A DNA stretch of 6,203 nucleotides, taken from contig JBLRWS010000100.1 in the NCBI GenBank assembly GCA_047921075.1, forward strand, positions 1 through 6,203. Reading direction: 5' to 3'. The notes below the pieces were generated by a model. It saw only the letters and a program-made list of their open reading frames with translations. It ran no database searches and was not told where the DNA came from. Shown here one piece after another: positions 1-6,203 of this stretch. A program made the translations under genes and the position numbers. This DNA is from JBLRWS01 sp047921075 (GTDB lineage Bacteria > Bacteroidota > Rhodothermia > Balneolales > Balneolaceae). How positions within the stretch are numbered: the stretch's first letter is position 1; every line of letters begins with the position of its first letter.

Positions 1-1
1 C

Positions 2-1195
2 AGCGTGTACCTGGTAGATCGTGTAATTCCCATGCTGCCCGAACGCCTCAGCAATGGGCTGTGCAGTTTGCGACCCAACGAAGACAAACTGGCCTACAGC
101 TGTTTTATGGAAATTGCCCCAAACGGCAAACTCGTAAACCACTCCGTGGAAGAGACGGTGATCCATTCGAAGCAGCGCTTTGTGTACGATGAAGTGCAAG
201 AGGTTCTGGACGGCAAGGTAGATCACGAGTTCAAACCCGAACTTCAGATCCTTGAAAAGCTGACCAAAACTCTTCTGGACCGGCGTTTTAAAGCGGGCTC
301 CATCAACTTTGAAACACCCGAGCCGAAATTTGTGCTCGATGAAAACGGCAAGCCGGTTGATGTGATTGTAAAAGAGCGGCTCTTTGCCCATCGCCTGGTG
401 GAAGAGTGTATGCTCATGGCCAACAAAACGGTGGCAAAGCATGTGGCACATTTACGAAAAAAACAGCCGAAGAAAGACGATCATCCGTTTCTGTACCGCG
501 TGCACGGCCAGCCCGACCTGGAGAAATTGCACAACATTAAAGAGACAGCCAAGCCGCTTGGCATCACCTTTGACCTTAAAGGACGCGTCAGCTCCAAAGA
601 GATCAACGACTTTTTGAAGAAGGTAGAGGATACATCTATCGAAAATATAATCAACGGGTTGCTGCTCAGGTCGATGGCCAAAGCGGAATATTCGCCCAAA
701 AATATTGGCCATTTTGGGCTTGGCTTTGCTGATTATGCACACTTTACCAGCCCGATTCGCCGTTATCCCGACGTCATTGTTCACAGGCTGTTAAAACGTT
801 ACGCATCGGGCGGCGTGGAATACACTTATGATCAATTGGTCGATTCAGGAGCACACTGCAGTGAGCGCGAACGCTTCGCCGTTGAGGCAGAGCGCGACTC
901 GGTGAAACTGAAACAGGTTGAATACTTATCCGAACGGCTTGGCGAAAAATTTAATGGCGTTATCAGCGGCATTACAGAAAATGGCTTATACGTGGTAATT
1001 AACGACATTTATTGCGAAGGCATGGTTCGGGTAAGCGATCTGAAAGATGATTACTATATTTACAATCCACAATTACATTGCCTTACAGGCCGTTCTAAGA
1101 AAAAGCAGTACCGGCTTGGCGACGATATACAGGTAAAGGTTACCAATACCAATCTGGATCGTCGGCAAATCGATCTGGTTGTTGCCGATTTTTAA
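2..1195 (+). CDS. rnr: Ribonuclease R, C-terminal part (5' end outside window)
   Basis: This is a 3'-to-5' processive exoribonuclease of the RNB (RNase II/R) family, a cytoplasmic enzyme that degrades structured RNA. About 397 residues are visible. The frame is open to the left edge (Ser-Val-Tyr-Leu-Val-Asp-Arg...), so the GTG at 5 is an internal Val, not a start. The family is usually 700-800 residues, so the N-terminal cold-shock domains and the RNB Asp cluster that binds Mg2+ lie upstream. Visible RNB landmarks, counting the Val at 5 as residue 1, are the VIPMLPERLSNGLCSL block (residues 8-23), YRVHGQP, and the complete RNB signature from His236 to His260 with YAHFTSPIRRYPD at its core. 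A C-terminal S1 RNA-binding domain runs from about residue 313 to 393. The protein ends straight after S1, without the Lys-rich tail of the E. coli enzyme. The next gene starts 18 bases later on the same strand. RNase II is the alternative, but the overall match favours RNase R. Confidence 0.95.
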   Translation, partial: SVYLVDRVIPMLPERLSNGLCSLRPNEDKLAYSCFMEIAPNGKLVNHSVEETVIHSKQRFVYDEVQEVLDGKVDHEFKPELQILEKLTKTLLDRRFKAGSINFETPEPKFVLDENGKPVDVIVKERLFAHRLVEECMLMANKTVAKHVAHLRKKQPKKDDHPFLYRVHGQPDLEKLHNIKETAKPLGITFDLKGRVSSKEINDFLKKVEDTSIENIINGLLLRSMAKAEYSPKNIGHFGLGFADYAHFTSPIRRYPDVIVHRLLKRYASGGVEYTYDQLVDSGAHCSERERFAVEAERDSVKLKQVEYLSERLGEKFNGVISGITENGLYVVINDIYCEGMVRVSDLKDDYYIYNPQLHCLTGRSKKKQYRLGDDIQVKVTNTNLDRRQIDLVVADF

Positions 1196-1213
1196 CCGAC
1201 TCTTACATACCCT

Positions 1214-4200
1214 ATGAGATCTTTGAAGCGCACTCTGCTTGTTCCTCTTCTTGCCCTCTTTATTGGAACCGTAGCTGTTGAGAATCTGTATGCTCAATTT
1301 TTCTTCTTTGGAAAAAACCGCGTACAGTACGATCAGTTCGACTGGCGGTTCATCGAAACCGACCATTTTGACATCTACTATTACGATGCCAAAAACTATC
1401 ACTTGGCCCAGTTTACGGCCGAAACGGTAGAATCGTCGCTAAAACAGCTTGAAGAAGATTTTGGCTCGGAACTGACCGATCGTATCCCGGTCATTATTTA
1501 CGATTCGCACAGTGATTTCTCACAGACCAATGTGGTGCCGCTGCCGGTAAGTGCAGCCGGTATTGGCGGGGTAACCGACAAGCTGAAAAACCGGATGACC
1601 CAACCGTTCATGGGCGATTACACCGACTTTCGGCGCACCATTCAGCACGAGCTGGTTCACGCGTTCATCAACGATGTCTACTTTGGCGGTACCATCCAAT
1701 CCATTATGCAGAACAATATTCAGCTGCAATTCCCGCTCTGGTTTGAGGAGGGATTGGCCGAATTTCTGGCCCTTGGATGGGATACGCAAACCGATATGTT
1801 TATGCGGGATGCGATTCTGAACCAGTATTTACCGCCACTCACACAGCTGACCGGCTTTTTTAACTATCGCGGCGGACAGTCGTTCTGGTTTTTTGTACAA
1901 TCGGAATATGGAAGGCCGAAGATCACTGAGATACTGCAACGGGTAAAGAACAATCGAAACATTGGGCAGTCGCTCGTGCAGTCGCTGGGCCTGGGCATTG
2001 ATGAGTTATCCGATCGATGGCAGGAGTTTTATCGGCAGCGATACTTCCCCGAAGTACAAGATCGGCAGACGGTAGGGTCTGTTGCCACCCAGCTCACCAG
2101 CCGCGGACGTTCTCGTTCACTCAATTTTAGCCCCAGTATCTCTCCCAACGGCGACCGAATTGCTGTAATTTCTACCAGCGATGGTATTTTTGATGTAATT
2201 GTGATTAACGCCAATACCGGCGAACGCATCAAAACTCTTGTAAAGGGCGCCGATGACCCGATGTTTGAAGAGCTGAATATTCTGATTCCGAACCTCACAT
2301 GGTCGCCCGACGGATCGCAGCTTGCACTATCGAGCCAGTCTCAGGGTAGTTTCAACCTGGCCATTGTGGACTACGAAACCGGGAGCTCCCGAACCATTCG
2401 CTTTCCTGAGCTCGATACCATCAACTCGGTTTCCTGGTCGCCCGACGGCACCAAAATTGCATTTGACGGCAACATCGGGCCCTACCAGAATATTTTCGTG
2501 TACGATCTCGAAACCGGAGATTTTCAGGATTTGACCGGCGACGTATTTAACGACAAACAACCTCATTGGGCACCCGATTCGGAAACCATCTATTTTGTAT
2601 CGAACCGAGGCGACAAACTTGCCCCGCACACCTATCTGGCGGGGCACTCCACCATGCAGTACGATCATTTTTATCAAACCGATCTGTACTCTGTCCGTAT
2701 CAACTCCACCCGCATCAACCGCCTCACCAACACCCCGATGTGGAATGAGGAAAATCCTTCGGTTACAGCAGACGGCCGACTGCTGTTTATTTCTGACCGC
2801 AACGGTATCCCCAACGTTTACGAGTACGACCTAAACAGCCGCACCTCCTATCCACTCACAGATTTACAAAGCGGTGTGCAGGGAATGTCGGTTTCACGCG
2901 ATGGTTCTCGTCTGGCGTTTACCTCGCTGAACCAAGCGCTGTCGGATGTCTTTTTGATGCGATCCCCACTCAACCAGCGGCGCGACAGCCAGCTTCGTCC
3001 GAACGCCTGGGCCGAGATGCGGATGAATCAAGACATGGAAGAGCGGGTGCCGGCCATACGTTACGCACGCGAGATGATCGCCAGCCGTACGGAAGGCAAC
3101 GTGGCAACCACACGCCCTATGCGGGAACAGGAACGGGAAGAGCGTGAGCGCCAGCGCCCAGAACGACGAGCCGGCCAGATCGACTTCCGTAACTATGAAT
3201 TCGGCGAAGCGGTGATACAGGATACCACCATCGAGTTTCGTGAAGATCCCCGGCGGTTCACTCCGGAAGACAACACCACCGCCGATGGGTTCTATCAGCC
3301 CAGAGAGTACCGCCTGCGCTTCTCTCCCGATTTTAGTTTTGCAGCGGGAAGCTTTAACACACAATTTGGAACCTCGGCCGTCGCCTTTTTCTCACTGAGC
3401 GACTTGCTGGGCGATCATCAGCTCGCCATCTCTTCTGACCTTGTCTTTGACCTGCGCAACAGCAACTACTCGGTGCGCTACGGCTACCTGAAAAACCGGA
3501 CCAATTTTTTCGCCACTTTTTTCCACCAGTCGCAAAATTTCCAGACGTTTTTTGGCGAGCTGTTGCGATTCCGGACATTCGGCCTCTCTGTCGATTTCCA
3601 ATACCCGCTAAACCGATTCCAGCGATTTGACTACGGTATCTCGGGCATTGGTATTTCGCGTGATTTCAGTTCGGTACAGGCCATTGGGGAGTCTACCGTA
3701 TCAAACGATCAGACCTTTTTCCTGTTCCCAACGGTGCAGTTTACAGGCGATTTTACCAAACCGGGATTCTTAACGCCTCAGGGCGGGCGCCGCTACTCCA
3801 TCCAGCTTTCGGCCAGCCCACCAATCACCAACGATACACCGCGGTTTGCCACGCTGCTGGGCGATTATCGCACCTACGTGGATCTCGGGCGGCAAACATC
3901 TCTGGCGTTCCGTGGTGCCGGTGCCGTTTCCCTGGGCCGCGATTCACAAACCTTCTTTATGGGCGGGATGCTGGGATGGATCAACCAGAGTTTCAGCAAC
4001 AACGAAATTCCCTTCGATCGGCTCTCGGACACCTTCTTTACCCTGCCGGTTACACCTATGCGCGGGCATCGGTTCAACACCACGCTGGGCGACCGCTTCA
4101 GCCTGATCAACACCGAATTCCGGTTCCCGCTGGTACAGGCACTGCTGCCGGGGCCAATCCCTATTTTACCGCTGTGGAACATCACCGGTGTCGGTTTTGT

Positions 4201-4549
4201 GGATATCGGTGCGGCATGGGGCTTCGACCAGGAATTCAGCCGCTTTAATGATGCGCAAACCGGTGAGCCGATTACCTTTTTTGAACGTTCGGGCAGCCTC
4301 GACTTTAAAGTGGCTGAACGGCGCGAGATCGCGATTGACCCCCGTACAGGAGAAGCGCGAGATGGGCCCGCCCAGCCGGGCGACCTGACATCCACCGTAT
4401 TTGACGGTGATATTCTGATCGGTGCCGGCTTCGGTTTACGCACCATTTTGCTCGGGCTGCCATTTCGATGGGATGTAGGCTGGCCCTATTTCCGCGACGG
4501 CTTCGGAAGCAATGCCATCCACTACTTCTCGCTGGGTATCGATTTTTAG
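1214..4549 (+). CDS. Outer-membrane protein: peptidase-MA-like domain + TolB-like propeller + Omp85-type barrel
   Basis: This 1111-residue envelope protein has four recognisable parts. Residues 1-27 form a Sec signal peptide (MRSLKRT, a hydrophobic core, then LYA before Gln28). Residues of about 35-285 resemble a gluzincin (peptidase MA-type) metallopeptidase, with HELVH (His145, Glu146, His149) and WFEEGLAEF (176-184), where Glu179 is the likely third zinc ligand. Residues of about 300-585 hold six PD40/TolB-type repeats; their SPDG-like turns lie near 315, 365, 409, 454, 520 and 563. An Arg/Glu-rich linker (636-652) leads to a beta-barrel from about 699 to the C-terminal Phe1111, with an Omp85-like MRGH motif (949-952), a NTEFRFPL strand and FVDIGAAW (995-1002). 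No POTRA domain is evident. The start is chosen because it gives a good signal peptide; no Shine-Dalgarno sequence precedes it. It is probably co-transcribed with rnr. Domain types are well supported, but substrate, partners and catalytic activity are unknown. Automated pipelines may label it TolB-like, PD40-containing or BamA/TamA-family. Confidence 0.9.
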   Translation: MRSLKRTLLVPLLALFIGTVAVENLYAQFFFFGKNRVQYDQFDWRFIETDHFDIYYYDAKNYHLAQFTAETVESSLKQLEEDFGSELTDRIPVIIYDSHSDFSQTNVVPLPVSAAGIGGVTDKLKNRMTQPFMGDYTDFRRTIQHELVHAFINDVYFGGTIQSIMQNNIQLQFPLWFEEGLAEFLALGWDTQTDMFMRDAILNQYLPPLTQLTGFFNYRGGQSFWFFVQSEYGRPKITEILQRVKNNRNIGQSLVQSLGLGIDELSDRWQEFYRQRYFPEVQDRQTVGSVATQLTSRGRSRSLNFSPSISPNGDRIAVISTSDGIFDVIVINANTGERIKTLVKGADDPMFEELNILIPNLTWSPDGSQLALSSQSQGSFNLAIVDYETGSSRTIRFPELDTINSVSWSPDGTKIAFDGNIGPYQNIFVYDLETGDFQDLTGDVFNDKQPHWAPDSETIYFVSNRGDKLAPHTYLAGHSTMQYDHFYQTDLYSVRINSTRINRLTNTPMWNEENPSVTADGRLLFISDRNGIPNVYEYDLNSRTSYPLTDLQSGVQGMSVSRDGSRLAFTSLNQALSDVFLMRSPLNQRRDSQLRPNAWAEMRMNQDMEERVPAIRYAREMIASRTEGNVATTRPMREQEREERERQRPERRAGQIDFRNYEFGEAVIQDTTIEFREDPRRFTPEDNTTADGFYQPREYRLRFSPDFSFAAGSFNTQFGTSAVAFFSLSDLLGDHQLAISSDLVFDLRNSNYSVRYGYLKNRTNFFATFFHQSQNFQTFFGELLRFRTFGLSVDFQYPLNRFQRFDYGISGIGISRDFSSVQAIGESTVSNDQTFFLFPTVQFTGDFTKPGFLTPQGGRRYSIQLSASPPITNDTPRFATLLGDYRTYVDLGRQTSLAFRGAGAVSLGRDSQTFFMGGMLGWINQSFSNNEIPFDRLSDTFFTLPVTPMRGHRFNTTLGDRFSLINTEFRFPLVQALLPGPIPILPLWNITGVGFVDIGAAWGFDQEFSRFNDAQTGEPITFFERSGSLDFKVAERREIAIDPRTGEARDGPAQPGDLTSTVFDGDILIGAGFGLRTILLGLPFRWDVGWPYFRDGFGSNAIHYFSLGIDF

Positions 4550-4571
4550 GGAGTGAGAGCACGCTCGCTCC
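4550..4571 (+). terminator. Hairpin directly after the stop codon, possible terminator
   Basis: GGAGTGAG (4550-4557) pairs with CTCGCTCC (4564-4571) over eight positions, one of them a G-U wobble, around the six-base loop AGCACG. It begins at the base after the TAG of the outer-membrane protein gene, where a terminator or 3'-end stabiliser would be expected. Only two T residues and then C residues follow, so it is not a canonical intrinsic terminator. The structure is seen in the sequence; its function is inferred. Confidence 0.45.
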
Positions 4572-4593
4572 TTCCCCAATGTAGGATATGGAG

Positions 4594-4637
4594 ATCCCGG
4601 ATCTGCGTTGTCGCATGCGCTCCGTCTTGTCCGGGAT
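4594..4637. repeat. Imperfect palindrome with 8-bp perfect arms (REP-like)
   Basis: ATCCCGGA (4594-4601) and TCCGGGAT (4630-4637) are perfect inverted arms separated by 28 bases. The interior contains a small TGCG-TTGT-CGCA hairpin (4604-4615), whose right arm overlaps the perfect palindrome CGCATGCG (4612-4619). ATCCCGGA-type arms resemble the cores of dispersed intergenic palindromes seen in many bacteria. Copy number in this genome cannot be seen from one window, so calling it a dispersed REP is an inference. Confidence 0.5.
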
Positions 4638-4647
4638 GACGACGTAG

Positions 4648-4666
4648 CGCGGGTCGCTGACCCGCG
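4648..4666. repeat. Perfect 8-bp stem-loop, GC-rich
   Basis: CGCGGGTC (4648-4655) and GACCCGCG (4659-4666) form a perfect stem with the three-base loop GCT. This is the strongest simple hairpin in the intergenic region. No T-run follows on either strand, so an intrinsic terminator is unlikely. It lies 10 bases after the previous palindrome and 12 before the next, which suggests one composite repeat unit. Confidence 0.55.
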
Positions 4667-4678
4667 AGGCTCCGGCAC

Positions 4679-4703
4679 CTCCTTGCGTAGATACGCACAG
4701 GAG
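4679..4703. repeat. 10-bp stem-loop with one bulged base
   Basis: CTCCTTGCGT (4679-4688) pairs with ACGCA (4693-4697) and AGGAG (4699-4703). The loop is AGAT and a single C at 4698 is bulged. On the + strand it is followed by TTTCCTC, a poor T-tract, so it might contribute to termination for rightward transcripts. On the - strand, downstream of the DAHP synthase gene, the following bases are GTGCCGG, which argues against a classic terminator there. It may belong to the same repeat unit as the two upstream palindromes. Confidence 0.5.
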
Positions 4704-4739
4704 TTTCCTCGTCCGTCCGAAAACACCGCTAACTACCGC

Positions 4740-6137
4740 TTACCGATAACTCTTGCGCCACTCTTTGGCAACAAGAAAGGCCATCTCAAGGCTCTGTTCG
4801 TAGTTGAGGCGGGGATCGCAGTAAGATTCGTAATTCCGGTTCAGGCCGTTTTCGTTCAGGCCGTTGGCACCGCCCACACATTCGGTTACATTGTCGCCGG
4901 TAAGCTCGAGATGCACACCACCCAGATAGCTGCCCTCGGCCCGATGAATCGCAAAGGTCGATTTAATCTCCTGAAGGATATCATCAAACCGCCGTGTTTT
5001 AATCTTCTCTTCCGTGGAAAAGGTGTTTCCATGCATCGGGTCGCAGCTCCACACCACGGGGTGCCCCTCCTTTTTCACCTTACGGATAAACGGCGGCAGC
5101 AGCGATTCTACTTCGTCGGCTCCCATCCGGGTGATGATCACAATTTTTCCCGCTTCGTGCCGGGGGTTCAGCTTGTCGAGCAGTGTCATCGCATGATCGA
5201 GATCAAACGGCGGGCCCATTTTCACGCCAATCGGGTTTTCAATGCCCCTCAGGTATTCCACATGGGCACCGTCCAGCTGACGGGTACGGTTTCCAAGCCA
5301 AACCAGATGTCCGCTCAGATTGAACCATCCCGTCTTCCGCGGCACTTTACGTGTTTGTGCCGAATCGTAATAGAGATTCAGCGCCTCGTGCGACGTGTAG
5401 AGATCTACCTTGTGCAGTGTGTTGAACGAGTTGGGCGTGATGGTATCCATAAAGGTGATCGCCTTATGAATGGTATTCACCATCGACTCATACTCCTTGT
5501 AGTACTCATTATTCTGCATAAAATCGAGTTCCCACTGCTCGGGATGCTGCAAATCGGCAAACCCTTCATCGGAGAGAGCCCGCAAAAAATTCAGGGTCAG
5601 CCCCGCTTTGTTATACGCTTCCAGAAGGCGGTGCGGATCGGGGGTACGCGCCTCTCTCTCAGGTTCATAGCTGTTGATGAGATCGCCACGATAGTTGAGC
5701 ATGGTCTCGCCGTTGATCTCCTCTGTATCTTGAGATCGCGGTTTGGCGTACTGACCGGCAATTCGGCCCAGGCGCACCACCGGTGTTCCCATCTCATGCA
5801 CCAGAATAAAACTCATCTGCAGAAGCACTTTAAGCAGGTTTACCACCTTGGGCGCACGGCACCCGCCAAACGTCTCCGCGCAGTCGCCGCCCTGCAGTAA
5901 AAACGCCTTGCCGGCGGCCACAGCAGCCAGTTTCTCCTTCAGCGCCTCTACCTCCCACGAGGTAATGAGCGGGGGAAGGTCTTTCAATTCCGAATAGGCC
6001 TGCTGCAGTTTTTCCGTATCGGGATACGGCGGCAGCTGCTCAATCGGTTTGTTGTTCCAGGAGAGCGGATGCCACTCGTCCTGGTTAAAAGCGGCGGGAA
6101 TGCGAATCGGGTTTACCGTTTTGGGTGTATCAGACAT
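4740..6137 (-). CDS. Class II 3-deoxy-D-arabino-heptulosonate 7-phosphate (DAHP) synthase
   Basis: This cytoplasmic enzyme condenses phosphoenolpyruvate with erythrose 4-phosphate to DAHP, the first committed step of the shikimate pathway to Phe, Tyr and Trp. At 465 residues it is full length for the class II (plant/mycobacterial) family and unrelated in sequence to the E. coli AroF/G/H type. The metal ligands known from the Mycobacterium tuberculosis enzyme all have counterparts: Cys86 in QGGDCAETF, His369 in CDPMHG, Glu411 in HLELTGDN and Asp441 in CDPRLN. The phosphoenolpyruvate-binding residues are also present: Arg125 in RLGRIAGQYAKPRS, Lys306 in GVKMGPP and Arg337 in ITRMGADEV. It should therefore be active. 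The start ATG gives MSDTPKTVNPIRIP and a normal N-terminus; no clear Shine-Dalgarno sequence precedes it. It is convergent to the outer-membrane protein gene. The family is named aroG in mycobacteria and aroF or aroH elsewhere, so no symbol is assigned. Feedback control is probably allosteric, but effectors cannot be read from the sequence. Confidence 0.97.
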   Translation of the reverse strand: MSDTPKTVNPIRIPAAFNQDEWHPLSWNNKPIEQLPPYPDTEKLQQAYSELKDLPPLITSWEVEALKEKLAAVAAGKAFLLQGGDCAETFGGCRAPKVVNLLKVLLQMSFILVHEMGTPVVRLGRIAGQYAKPRSQDTEEINGETMLNYRGDLINSYEPEREARTPDPHRLLEAYNKAGLTLNFLRALSDEGFADLQHPEQWELDFMQNNEYYKEYESMVNTIHKAITFMDTITPNSFNTLHKVDLYTSHEALNLYYDSAQTRKVPRKTGWFNLSGHLVWLGNRTRQLDGAHVEYLRGIENPIGVKMGPPFDLDHAMTLLDKLNPRHEAGKIVIITRMGADEVESLLPPFIRKVKKEGHPVVWSCDPMHGNTFSTEEKIKTRRFDDILQEIKSTFAIHRAEGSYLGGVHLELTGDNVTECVGGANGLNENGLNRNYESYCDPRLNYEQSLEMAFLVAKEWRKSYR

Positions 6138-6162
6138 AAGATGTTACTTCGGTTATAAGCCC

Positions 6163-6170
6163 GAAAGATA
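6163..6170 (-). promoter_or_regulatory. Weak -7-like promoter element for the DAHP synthase gene
   Basis: On the - strand this reads TATCTTTC, which matches the Bacteroidota -7 consensus TAnnTTTG except for the last base. It would place transcription start roughly 20 bases before the ATG at 6137. A T-rich stretch lies about 14-18 bases upstream, but no good TTTG -33 element is visible. An alternative sigma70-like box, TATAAC (6152-6157), sits very close to the start codon and has no convincing -35. The call is speculative. Confidence 0.2.
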
Positions 6171-6203
6171 CGAAACCGGAAGGAAAAACTCAGGGTTGGA
6201 AGC

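Noticed and set aside
5..7. GTG as a possible start of the first gene
   Set aside because: The conserved RNase R sequence around it (Ser-Val-Tyr-Leu-Val-Asp-Arg) is internal to the RNB domain, so the gene continues off the left edge.
457..463. A run of seven A residues in the RNase R gene, in phase for a -1 frameshift heptamer
   Set aside because: The frame continues with fully conserved RNase R sequence, and I saw no downstream pseudoknot or useful alternative frame. It is most likely just Lys-Lys codons.
3505..3522. Two runs of six T residues close together in the barrel region
   Set aside because: They encode Phe-Phe pairs in barrel strands and the frame stays open to the natural C-terminus. 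There is no sign of phase variation or frameshift.
3874..4446. A 190-codon open frame on the - strand inside the outer-membrane protein gene
   Set aside because: It is antisense to the barrel-coding part, has no recognisable motif, and the + strand frame is clearly the real one.
4839..4868. Two near-identical 15-base units (13 of 15 matching) in the DAHP synthase gene, encoding ANGLN and ENGLN
   Set aside because: It looks like a tandem duplication near the active site. However, the spacing between the GG after VTEC and the CDPRLN motif appears the same as I recall for the mycobacterial enzyme, so it is probably not an insertion.
4608..5900. A 430-codon open frame on the + strand, antisense to the DAHP synthase gene
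   Set aside because: It begins at a TTG inside the hairpin cluster and runs opposite a complete, well-recognised enzyme gene. The translation has no recognisable domain and looks like a composition artefact.

Overview
The window holds three protein genes and one structured intergenic stretch. Base composition looks balanced, neither AT- nor GC-rich. The protein repertoire points to the Bacteroidota/Balneolota/Rhodothermota/Chlorobiota side of the tree: a combined peptidase, TolB-propeller and outer-membrane-barrel protein, a plant/mycobacterial-type (class II) DAHP synthase, and no clear Shine-Dalgarno sequences before the two visible starts. I lean to a marine Balneolota-like organism. That placement is an inference from protein style, not from a marker gene.

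Layout: positions 2-1195 (+) are the C-terminal half of ribonuclease R, cut by the left window edge. After only 18 bases comes 1214-4549 (+), a 1111-residue exported protein. It has a signal peptide, a zinc-metallopeptidase-like domain with HELVH and a downstream EEG motif, six TolB/PD40-type propeller repeats, a very charged linker, and a C-terminal Omp85-like beta-barrel ending in Phe. Positions 4550-4739 hold no gene but contain four successive inverted repeats. Convergent to the first two genes, 6137-4740 (-) encodes a complete class II 3-deoxy-D-arabino-heptulosonate 7-phosphate synthase with all expected metal and phosphoenolpyruvate ligands. The last 66 bases (6138-6203) are its upstream region, with at best a weak promoter candidate.

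The RNase R and barrel genes are probably co-transcribed because of their tight same-strand spacing, though no functional link is obvious (RNA decay versus envelope). The DAHP synthase, the entry step to aromatic amino acids, is a separate unit transcribed towards them. The most interesting items are the three-domain outer-membrane protein and the REP-like hairpin cluster between the convergent genes. I found no tRNA, rRNA, CRISPR array, insertion sequence or phage gene.
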